Notes under the pieces: model-generated | Told to the model about the DNA's origin: nothing | Database searches by the model: none | Seen by the model: the letters and a program-made list of their open reading frames with translations, nothing else | Program-made: the position numbers and the translations under genes | Assembly (NCBI GenBank): GCA_012036375.1 | Contig: JAAUOI010000164.1 | Coordinates: forward strand, 1-6,852 | Length of the DNA stretch: 6,852 nt | Reading direction: 5' to 3' | Source: Allobrachymonas sp. | Lineage (GTDB): Bacteria > Pseudomonadota > Gammaproteobacteria > Burkholderiales > Burkholderiaceae_C | Shown: positions 1 to 5,120 of the stretch, one piece after another | Numbering within the stretch: position 1 is the stretch's first letter | How the letters are laid out: every line of letters starts with the position of its first letter

Positions 1-1
1 A

Positions 2-775
2 TCGAGCGGCAAGCTCCTCATCCTAGTGCATGGCCTGTGCATGAATGATCTGCAATGGCTGCGCCAGGGTCATGACCATGGTGTCATGCTTGCCGCGCAA
101 CGCGGGTATGAGCCAGTCTATCTGCACTACAACACGGGTCGCCCGATTCATGAAAATGGTCACGATTTCGCTGCGCTGCTGGAGCGCACGCTGCAGCAGT
201 GGCCGGTGCCCGTCACAGAACTGGTGATGATGGGCCACAGCATGGGCGGCTTGGTATCGCGCAGCGCTTGCCATCATGCCAGCCAAGCCCAACACAAGTG
301 GGTTCAGCATGTCAGCCAACTGATCACGCTGGGCACGCCCCACGCAGGTGCGCCACTGGAGCGTGCAGGCCGGGGCGTGGACTATTTGCTCGGCATCAGC
401 CCGTATTCAGCGCCGCTGGCCAAGCTGGGCCTCGTGCGCAGCGCGGGTATTCAGAATTTACGCGATGGTGCTGTGACAGCTCCAGGCGAGCCTCCCGTAT
501 GGCCTCGGCATATCAAGCTGTATGCATTGGCTTGCACCAAGCAAAAACCGCCCGAGGGAAAAACCAAAACCGATCTTGCTGCGCCTTTGAAACGCTTGCT
601 CGGCGATGGTCTCGTTCCCGTGAAAAGCGCTCTAGGGCAGGAGGACATTCCCAAGCTCGGCTTGCCTTTGCGCCTGCCGGCTTCGCGCCAAGCCATCATC
701 TACGAAACGGATCATTTCCAAATGCTGTCCAGCAAACACGTGGCGAAGTACTTGCTTCAATGGTTAAAGGTTTGA
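2..775 (+). CDS. Alpha/beta hydrolase, PGAP1/lipase-like (5' end outside window)
   Basis: The frame is open from the first bases of the window, which encode SSGKLLILVHGLCMNDLQW. This is the beta-strand and HG oxyanion-hole segment of an alpha/beta hydrolase, so the true start lies upstream and the GTG at 26 is only an internal valine codon. The nucleophile elbow GHSMGG is seen with its serine codon at 239-241. It is followed by LITLGTPHAGAPLERAG, typical of PGAP1/DUF676-like esterases. The acidic residue is probably the Asp of GDGLVP (about 602-619), and the base is the His of ETDHFQML (about 703-726). The protein ends in a helix KYLLQWLKV. It should be a serine esterase or lipase; the substrate cannot be told. 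No signal peptide can be judged because the N terminus is missing. It converges with the regulator at 890-1588 and is unrelated in sequence to the secreted lipase further on. Confidence 0.85.
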   Translation, partial: SSGKLLILVHGLCMNDLQWLRQGHDHGVMLAAQRGYEPVYLHYNTGRPIHENGHDFAALLERTLQQWPVPVTELVMMGHSMGGLVSRSACHHASQAQHKWVQHVSQLITLGTPHAGAPLERAGRGVDYLLGISPYSAPLAKLGLVRSAGIQNLRDGAVTAPGEPPVWPRHIKLYALACTKQKPPEGKTKTDLAAPLKRLLGDGLVPVKSALGQEDIPKLGLPLRLPASRQAIIYETDHFQMLSSKHVAKYLLQWLKV

Positions 776-787
776 GGCACACAGCTT

Positions 788-890
788 ATTCCATTTCTAA
801 ATCATTCCTGTACGTCGTTGCGACTCCTAGCTGTGCTAATGCACTATCGTCGTCGTCGCGTCTAGTCTAGAAATGATTTAGAAATGGAAT
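788..890. repeat. Long inverted repeat between convergent genes
   Basis: A perfect 19-bp inverted repeat is present: ATTCCATTTCTAAATCATT at 788-806 and its exact reverse complement at 872-890, separated by 65 nt. The spacer holds a small GTGC/GCAC hairpin (833-836 with 841-844) and a CGT triplet run (about 848-858). The right arm touches the stop codon of the minus-strand regulator. Neither side has the T run of a canonical intrinsic terminator. A TTA triplet lies immediately outside an 18-bp version of the arms on both sides (786-788 and 890-892), which would fit a short target duplication. It could be a non-autonomous mobile element (MITE-like) or an unusual bidirectional stop structure. 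Confidence 0.7.
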
Positions 891-1588
891 TAGAGCTTGA
901 AACTGACGTTTTCGTTTTTGATTTTGCGCAGTAAATCGGCCAAAGTTTTGCCTGCTTCGTCTCTGAAATTTTTATCCGTGAGCTGCAAGGATTCGATGCG
1001 ATCAATCCGAAAGCTGCGGAAATCTTGGCGCGATTGGCACCAAGCGGCCAGCGTCCAGACCCTGCCCCAATAAAACACGCCCAGCGGGCGAACCTTACGC
1101 TCGCTGCGCTTGCCGCTCACATCTCGGTAAGCGATTTCGCACATGCGCTTGGCCTCTGCCGCTTCGCGCAGCAGTTGCAAGGTGTTTTGCTCTTTAGACT
1201 CCAAGCCGACGGGTGCCTCCATCACTACCAAGCTCTCCGCCGCCGCCCGCGCCGCTGCGGGCAACACGCTGATGACGCGAGACAGCGCATCTTGCGCACC
1301 CGCAGCCAGTTGCGGATCAAGCCAAGTCTGTGCGATGCGCACCGCTGCCACCAAAGCTTGCGCCTCTTCATTAGAAAACATCAAAGGCGGCAAATCAAAG
1401 CCTTTGCCCAGGCGATAGCCCACGCCGGCTTCGCCCTCCAGCGGCACGCCTTGCCGCTGCAAATCTGCCACATCTCGGTACACCGTGCGCTCAGAAATCT
1501 CTAGGCGATCCGCGAGCCAAGCCGCCGTTGTCAGCCGGCGACCTCGGATGAGTTGGACGATTTGAAACAGACGATCAGCGCGGCGCAT
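890..1588 (-). CDS. YafY-type HTH-WYL transcriptional regulator
   Basis: The 232-residue protein has the standard length and order of YafY-type (DeoR-like HTH plus WYL) regulators. An N-terminal winged helix-turn-helix covers residues 1-60, with recognition helix SERTVYRDVADLQRQG (32-47) and wing GVPLEGEAGVGYRL. A linker follows, and a WYL domain spans about 137-205 with the conserved core YWGRVWTLAAWC...DFRSFRIDRI. WYL domains are known or proposed ligand-sensing modules; the ligand here is unknown. The ATG at 1588 starts the conserved MRRADRLFQIV N terminus, although only a weak purine stretch (AGAG) precedes it. It lies 133 bp downstream of, and on the same strand as, the VOC gene. Such regulators commonly sit beside VOC genes in this bacterial group, so control of that gene is a reasonable inference. 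It ends inside the right arm of the inverted repeat. Confidence 0.9.
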   Translation of the reverse strand: MRRADRLFQIVQLIRGRRLTTAAWLADRLEISERTVYRDVADLQRQGVPLEGEAGVGYRLGKGFDLPPLMFSNEEAQALVAAVRIAQTWLDPQLAAGAQDALSRVISVLPAAARAAAESLVVMEAPVGLESKEQNTLQLLREAAEAKRMCEIAYRDVSGKRSERKVRPLGVFYWGRVWTLAAWCQSRQDFRSFRIDRIESLQLTDKNFRDEAGKTLADLLRKIKNENVSFKL

Positions 1589-1721
1589 TGCTCTAGTTTA
1601 TAAGCAAAATGAATCATTCGCCGGCATAGAATATGCGCGGAGTGCTATGAAAACAATAGTGATTAAATTCCATCACTTCGTCAGCATGATGATCGTGCAT
1701 CGACCTTGACCAGATTGCGCA
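1589..1721. other. Intergenic stretch between VOC gene and regulator
   Basis: No gene is recognisable here. It contains a short inverted repeat AGTGAT-N8-ATCACT (1658-1663 and 1672-1677) that could be an operator or a weak hairpin. Reading the minus strand, a TATAAA hexamer lies about 8 nt before the regulator ATG (around 1597-1602). It may be a -10 element, but I see no matching -35. Confidence 0.35.
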
Positions 1722-2098
1722 TCAAGCCAGCGCATGCAAGCCGACTCGGTTGCCTTCGCAGTCAATGAATATGGCAAAAAAGCCCATGCCTGGTGGCAAA
1801 GCCGTTTTCGGCACGATGATTTTTCCGCCGGCTTGCTCGGCTCGATCAATCCATGCACCAATGCTGGGGGCCGCATTGAGGTAGACCAAGCTGCCTTCTT
1901 GCGAAGGTTGAGTGTGTGGATCATATTGCAAGCAACCTGTCACGGCTTCTTGCTCCTTGACCGGGAAGGTGGCCATCTCCCCGCCCGGCGGCCAAAAGCT
2001 TCGCGACTCATGGCTTGGCCAGTGAGTGTTTGATAAAACGTGAGTGCTCGCGTCATGTCAGTGACGGGAATCTCAAACCAAGTGATAGCGTTTTGCAT
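1722..2098 (-). pseudogene. VOC (glyoxalase/bleomycin-resistance fold) protein, one-base frameshift
   Basis: Two overlapping minus-strand frames together make one VOC-family protein of about 125 residues. The first starts at ATG 2098, preceded by AAGGA at 2106-2110, and reads MQNAITWFEIPVTDMTRALTFYQTL...REAFG. The second, offset by one base, reads GGEMATFPV...GSLVYLN...VPKTALPPGMGFFAIFIDCEGNRVGLHALA and ends at TGA 1722. The halves join without loss if one base is restored near 1989-1993 (coding strand GGCC to GGCCC, giving FGPPGGEMATFP). VOC proteins are small metal-dependent or binding-only enzymes built of paired beta-alpha-beta-beta-beta units; the actual substrate of this subfamily is not established from sequence. 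As written, the first frame runs on to an early TGA and would give a truncated product. It is either a recent pseudogene or a sequencing error. It is probably cotranscribed with the YafY-type regulator downstream. Confidence 0.82.
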
Positions 2099-2155
2099 GA
2101 ATTTTTCCTTGTGAATCACTCCAATTGAGTGCAGGTGTAGTCTGCTGCCAGCCTC

Positions 2156-2173
2156 CTGACAGCGTGGTGTCAG
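2156..2173. promoter_or_regulatory. Candidate operator CTGACA-N6-TGTCAG upstream of VOC gene
   Basis: A perfect 6-bp inverted repeat, CTGACA (2156-2161) and TGTCAG (2168-2173), is separated by 6 bp and lies 58 bp upstream of the VOC start. Its half-site CTGTCA on the minus strand could double as a -35 hexamer with a weak TACACC 17 bp further on. A dimeric regulator, plausibly the YafY-type protein encoded downstream, may bind here. This is inferred from symmetry and position only. Confidence 0.45.
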
Positions 2174-2348
2174 CAGCAGCAGCCGTTGGTGCAAAAAAAT
2201 ACTTTTTCGGGTTTCCAGTAAGAGAAAACCAGAGTAAAAAAGAACGAACGTTCGTTTAATAATCCGCATCGCGTTCACACGCTGCGCTTCGTTTAATTTC
2301 AATAACGCTGAAGCCTCAGGCTCAGCAAAAATCACTAGGAGACAAACC
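2174..2348 (+). other. Upstream region and leader of the lipase gene
   Basis: This AT-rich, gene-free stretch lies between the divergent VOC and lipase genes. Besides the 14-bp palindrome and the TTCGTTTAAT repeat it has a compact symmetric AGCCT-C-AGGCT (about 2311-2321) in the probable untranslated leader. A good ribosome binding site AGGAGA is at 2337-2342. I could not pick a convincing sigma-70 promoter; TTTAAT at 2255-2260 or at 2292-2297 are the best -10 candidates. Confidence 0.35.
2243..2256. promoter_or_regulatory. 14-bp perfect palindrome upstream of lipase gene
   Basis: AACGAACGTTCGTT is a perfect palindrome 92 bp upstream of the lipase start. Symmetric GAACG/CGTTC sites of this type are typical of TetR-family repressors. 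No TetR gene is present in the window, so a regulator elsewhere would be needed. The right half is part of TTCGTTTAAT (2251-2260), which recurs exactly at 2288-2297, so the lipase upstream region has a 10-bp direct repeat 37 bp apart. Confidence 0.5.
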
Positions 2349-3278
2349 TTGAAACGCTTTCTCGTTGCATGCGCGACTTCGCTCGCTTTATTGTCCAGCC
2401 CCACTTCGCTCACTGCTGCCGACACCTATACGCAGACCAAATACCCCATCGTGCTGGTGCACGGTTTGCTGGGTTTTGACGCGCTCGGGCCAGTTCAGTA
2501 TTTCTATGGTGTGCCTGCAGAGCTGCGTCGCAGTGGCGCGACGGTCTACACCGCGAGCGTGTCGCAATCGAACAGCACCGAACTGCGCGGCGAGCAATTG
2601 CTCAAGGAATTACAGACGCTCAAAGCGCGTTACGGTCACACAAAATTCAACTTGGTTGGCCACAGCCACGGTGGCAACACGATTCGTTATGTCGCCGGCA
2701 TCTCTCCCAGCTTGGTAGCCAGCGTAACGACTGTGGGCACGCCGCACCAAGGCAGCAAAACGGCCGATGGCCTGCAAGGCATCACGAATTGGACGGGCAC
2801 GACAGGACTGGTGGCCGGTGTGGTCAACGGCCTGAGCAGCGTGATCGCGTTCTTGTCGGGCAGCAGCGCTAACCCGCAAAACGCATTGGCTTCGCTTCAA
2901 TCGCTGTCCACGCGCGGCGCACAAGATTTCAACCGCCGCTTCTCCCAAGGTGCGCCGACCACATCCTGCGGGCAGGGCCCAGAGCTGGCCAGCAACGGCG
3001 TACGCTATTACTCGATGGGTGGCACATCGGTGCTGACCAACGTGTTGGACGTGTCCGATGGCTTCTTGGGCGCAGCCTCACTGTTCTTTGGATTTGAGCA
3101 AAACGATGGTCTGGTTGGACGCTGCTCCAGCCGCTGGGGCAAGGTGCTGCGCGACGACTACAACTGGAATCACGTGGATGAAATCAACCACGTCTTTGGC
3201 CTGCGCAGCATTTTCAGCTCAGACCCGATCACGGTGTACCGCGCTCAGGCCAATCGCCTGAAAAATCTCGGCCTTTGA
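2349..3278 (+). CDS. lipA: Secreted family I triacylglycerol lipase (LipA-like)
   Basis: This is a 309-residue extracellular lipase closely resembling the Pseudomonas/Burkholderia foldase-dependent lipases (family I.1/I.2). The start is TTG at 2349, chosen because AGGAGA ends 6 nt before it and because it opens a signal peptide: MKRF, a hydrophobic core to about residue 18, and likely cleavage after SLTAA at 24. That leaves a mature enzyme of 285 residues beginning near DTYTQTKYPIVLVHG. Visible active-site elements are oxyanion HG (39-40), nucleophile Ser106 in GHSHGG, Asp253 in NDGLVG, and His275 in NHVDE. Cys207 and Cys259 match the family disulfide. Asp237 (LDVSDGFLG) and Asp277 match the calcium ligands. 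It hydrolyses long-chain triacylglycerols outside the cell after folding in the periplasm and, in this family, type II secretion. Its foldase gene follows after about 31 bp. Confidence 0.95.
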   Translation: MKRFLVACATSLALLSSPTSLTAADTYTQTKYPIVLVHGLLGFDALGPVQYFYGVPAELRRSGATVYTASVSQSNSTELRGEQLLKELQTLKARYGHTKFNLVGHSHGGNTIRYVAGISPSLVASVTTVGTPHQGSKTADGLQGITNWTGTTGLVAGVVNGLSSVIAFLSGSSANPQNALASLQSLSTRGAQDFNRRFSQGAPTTSCGQGPELASNGVRYYSMGGTSVLTNVLDVSDGFLGAASLFFGFEQNDGLVGRCSSRWGKVLRDDYNWNHVDEINHVFGLRSIFSSDPITVYRAQANRLKNLGL

Positions 3279-3285
3279 GTTTTTT

Positions 3286-3301
3286 GAGTCAAAAGTGACT
3301 C
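3286..3301 (+). repeat. Small hairpin in the lipase-foldase gap
   Basis: GAGTCA (3286-3291) and TGACTC (3296-3301) form a perfect 6-bp stem with a 4-nt loop. It begins 8 nt after the lipase stop and ends 9 nt before the foldase ATG. It may tune foldase translation or mRNA processing relative to lipase. It has no T run after it, so it is not an obvious terminator. Confidence 0.45.
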
Positions 3302-3309
3302 TGGCCGGC

Positions 3310-4193
3310 ATGAAATCTGCGCGAAGTGCTACACTTTTCGTAGTGGTTGCCGTAGCGGCTTGGGCGGTGTGGACGCTCTGGCCCATGCGGAACAGCCTGA
3401 AGCTGCGCACACATCAGTCGCGTCGGGTTGGCAACAACCCGGCGCGGCCAATCCGTTTGGGCAAGGCGCACCTCAATCGCAGCGCCCCGAGCCGTCAAGT
3501 AGCCTAGCCAACCCGCAACCGCCCGATTTGACGGGCAGCTCACTTGCCGGCACACAGCCCGATGGCGATTGGGGTGTGAATGCACAAGGGCGGCTCAAAC
3601 CCAGCCGTGCACTGCGCCAGCGCTTTGATTACTACCTGAGCCTCGTGGGCGAGATGCCGCTGGCCAGCATTGAGGCGGCGTTTCGCTCTGCGGCCGAGAA
3701 AGACTTGAAAGAGCCCGCGCTCGGCGAGGCGCTGGCTTTGTGGGGCAAATACGTTCAGCTCCAGCAGCACAGCTGGAAACATGCCGTGAATTTGAAAGAG
3801 CCCGCGAGCTGGAGCGCCGCCTTGGGAGAGCGCCAAATCATGCGCCGCCACATGCTCGGCGCAGATGTGGCCTATGCGTTTTATGCAGAGGAAGAAGTGC
3901 AATTGCAGCAGATGCTGACTCAAGTGCAAACAGGACAACAAGGCCAAACCAGTCTAGCCGCCCTAACGCATCCCCCCGTGCTGCATCCTCAGGCTTTAGA
4001 GCGCGAAGCTGCGGTAGAGGCGCAGTGGCAGCAATGGGAGCAGCGTTTGAATACCGCGCGTGGCCAAATCAAAGCTTTTTCTCAATCGCCCGAGCTGTCC
4101 GAACCTCAGCGCCAGCAGGCGATTGCTCAGTATTTGATCGAGCACTTCAGCGGCACAGAGCTACAGCGGGCCAAAGCTTTGCTTGGGCAGTGA
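3310..4193 (+). CDS. lifO: Lipase-specific foldase (lipase chaperone), frameshifted after the membrane anchor
   Basis: This gene encodes the membrane-anchored steric chaperone that folds the upstream lipase in the periplasm. The main frame (open through 4193) carries the linker LTGSSLAGTQPDGDWGVNAQGRLKPS and the foldase signature RQRFDYYLSLVGE (about 3615-3650). A long helical, Gln-rich scaffold follows, ending in LSEPQRQQAIAQYLIEHFSGTELQRAKALLGQ, all typical of Lif proteins. That frame has no membrane segment and no convincing start. The anchor lies one frame over: MKSARSATLFVVVAVAAWAVWTLWP from ATG 3310 (GTG 3295 is an alternative). Restoring one C in the CCC run at 3382-3384 joins them as ...TLWP-HAEQPEAAHTS and gives about 294 residues, slightly short for the family. 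Ribosome binding is weak, so coupling to lipase translation is likely. Whether the shift is real or a sequencing error is undecided. Confidence 0.85.
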
Positions 4194-4235
4194 TGCGCGT
4201 GCTCTATACAAGGTACGGCCCGGGCAGAAAATCAC

Positions 4236-4256
4236 TTGAAGCCAGTAGCGCTTCAA
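4236..4256. repeat. Inverted repeat TTGAAGC-N7-GCTTCAA upstream of rpmI promoter
   Basis: Perfect 7-bp arms lie at 4236-4242 and 4250-4256, starting 42 nt after the foldase stop. No T run follows, so as a terminator for the lipase-foldase unit it would be atypical. The right arm overlaps the position where the -35 of the rpmI promoter should be, so it could instead be an operator. Confidence 0.5.
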
Positions 4257-4278
4257 CATCCTAAAAATCGTTTATAAT
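4251..4278 (+). promoter_or_regulatory. Probable sigma-70 promoter for rpmI-rplT
   Basis: A consensus -10 hexamer TATAAT is at 4273-4278. The -35 is weak: CTTCAA at 4251-4256 with a 16-bp spacer is the best match. Transcription would begin near 4285 and leave a leader of about 140 nt before rpmI. A local promoter is expected because the normal upstream gene of the cluster, infC, is not present here. Confidence 0.55.
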
Positions 4279-4356
4279 CATGGGCTTGGCATAAATTTCA
4301 GCAGTTCCTTGGGGCTTGCAGGATTGATAGCCAACACATAAGAGCGACCTAGGCCA

Positions 4357-4400
4357 AACAAGGGCTTTGCATCCGTGCAAAGAACGCCTAAGAGCTTGTT
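4357..4400 (+). promoter_or_regulatory. Structured leader hairpin upstream of rpmI
   Basis: Nested complementary segments can form one long stem. The outer arms are AACAAG (4357-4362) with CTTGTT (4395-4400). Next come GG (4363-4364) with CC (4387-4388). The apical stem CTTTGCA (4365-4371) with TGCAAAG (4376-4382) is closed by a 4-nt TCCG loop. It ends 22 nt before the rpmI start. L20 is known to repress its own operon through mRNA structure near rpmI in other bacteria, so this is a candidate autoregulatory leader; the L20 link is inference. Confidence 0.5.
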
Positions 4401-4422
4401 AAACGAAAGTTCGGAGCATTTC

Positions 4423-4629
4423 ATGCCCAAAATGAAAACCAAGAGCAGCGCGAAGAAGCGATTCCGCGTGCGCCCAGGTGGCAGCGTCAAGCGCGGCCAA
4501 GCGTTCAAACGCCACATCCTGACCAAGAAAACCACCAAGAACAAACGCCATCTGCGCGGCTCCACAGGCGTTCATGAGACCAATATGGGTCACATGGCGC
4601 AAATGTTGCCCGGCATGGGCGTGGCTTAA
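4423..4629 (+). CDS. rpmI: 50S ribosomal protein L35
   Basis: The product is the 68-residue large-subunit protein L35, which begins MPKMKTKSSAKKRFRVRPGGSVKR and is rich in Lys and Arg throughout, as expected for an rRNA-binding protein. The start is ATG 4423 because it gives the canonical MPKMKT N terminus and has GGAG at 4413-4416, 6 nt upstream. The in-frame GTG at 4375 lies inside the leader hairpin and would add a non-family extension. It is followed 22 nt later by rplT, the usual partner. The normal upstream partner infC is missing from this position, being replaced by the lipase-foldase module and a local promoter. Confidence 0.97.
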   Translation: MPKMKTKSSAKKRFRVRPGGSVKRGQAFKRHILTKKTTKNKRHLRGSTGVHETNMGHMAQMLPGMGVA

Positions 4630-4651
4630 CACCGTTTAAAGGAGAAAATAT

Positions 4652-5011
4652 ATGCCTCGCGTTAAACGTGGTGTTACGGCACGTGCCCGTCACAAAAAAG
4701 TTCTAAAACTCGCCAAAGGCTTCCGCGGTCGCCGTGGAAATGTGTTCCGCATCGCCAAAGAAGCGGTGATGAAGGCAGGCCAGTATGCCTACCGCGATCG
4801 CCGCACCAAAAAGCGCGTGTTCCGCCAGCTCTGGATTGCGCGTATCAACGCCGCAGTTCGTGGCCTCGGCATGACCTACAGCCAATTTGCCAACGGTATC
4901 CGCAAAGCCGGCATCGCCATTGACCGCAAAGTGCTGGCCGATTTGGCTGTGCATGACGGTGCGGCATTTGCGGCGATTGTGAATCAAGTGAAAGCCAAAC
5001 TGGCTGCTTAA
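4652..5011 (+). CDS. rplT: 50S ribosomal protein L20
   Basis: This is a 119-residue L20 of normal family length, starting MPRVKRGVTARARHKKVLKLAKGFRGRR. The basic, extended N-terminal region threads into 23S rRNA early in large-subunit assembly. The globular C-terminal part (YSQFANGIRKAGIAIDRKVLADLAVHDGAAF) is the region that in E. coli also binds its own mRNA for autorepression. A strong ribosome binding site AAAGGAGA lies just before the ATG. It forms a two-gene unit with rpmI and is followed by a strong terminator, so expression of the downstream genes from this transcript should be limited. Confidence 0.97.
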   Translation: MPRVKRGVTARARHKKVLKLAKGFRGRRGNVFRIAKEAVMKAGQYAYRDRRTKKRVFRQLWIARINAAVRGLGMTYSQFANGIRKAGIAIDRKVLADLAVHDGAAFAAIVNQVKAKLAA

Positions 5012-5020
5012 TTTCACATC

Positions 5021-5098
5021 CGAGTTGCTATTTTTATAGTAGCACCTCGCGCAGTAAAATCAAGGGCTAGAGCCGCATTTCGGCACTAGCCCTTTTTC
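5021..5098. repeat. Intergenic palindromic element after rplT, resembling a dispersed Comamonadaceae repeat
   Basis: The element has two adjoining palindromes: TGCTA (5026-5030) with TAGCA (5040-5044) over a T-rich loop, then the GGGCTAG...CTAGCCC terminator stem at 5062-5094. The order TTGCTAT-TTTATAG-TAGC, then a GCGC-containing spacer, then GGGCTAGAGCC, resembles from memory an intergenic repeat found in many copies in Comamonadaceae genomes. Only one copy lies in this window, so the repeat status cannot be proved here. Confidence 0.5.
5062..5097 (+). terminator. Strong intrinsic terminator after rplT
   Basis: AAGGGCTAG (5062-5070) pairs perfectly with CTAGCCCTT (5086-5094). An A/A mismatch separates this from an inner stem GCCG/CGGC (5072-5075 with 5081-5084) and a 5-nt loop. 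A T run at 5093-5097 follows directly. It should end the rpmI-rplT transcript before the SUFU and pheS genes. Confidence 0.82.
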
Positions 5099-5120
5099 AA
5101 TTTTTAATATTGGAATAAGT

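Noticed and set aside
848..858. CGT triplet run as a microsatellite
   Set aside because: Only about three and a half units; too short to be meaningful by itself.
199..870. Long plus-strand open frame overlapping the alpha/beta hydrolase
   Set aside because: It is a +1-offset shadow of the hydrolase with Arg/Ala-rich, non-family composition.
788..890. Integron attC recombination site
   Set aside because: The imperfect palindromic form was considered, but the arms are perfect and lack the RYYYAAC/GTTRRRY core sites, and no cassette-like arrangement is present.
1025..1504. Plus-strand open frame opposite the YafY-type regulator
   Set aside because: Antisense shadow of a clearly recognisable regulator; no binding site or family features.
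4375..4422. Upstream GTG start extending rpmI
   Set aside because: It falls inside the leader hairpin, lacks a binding site, and the extension is not part of L35.
5012..5120. PheM-like leader peptide and attenuator for pheS
   Set aside because: No short Phe-rich reading frame with a start codon precedes the terminator hairpin, so it is better read as the rplT terminator.
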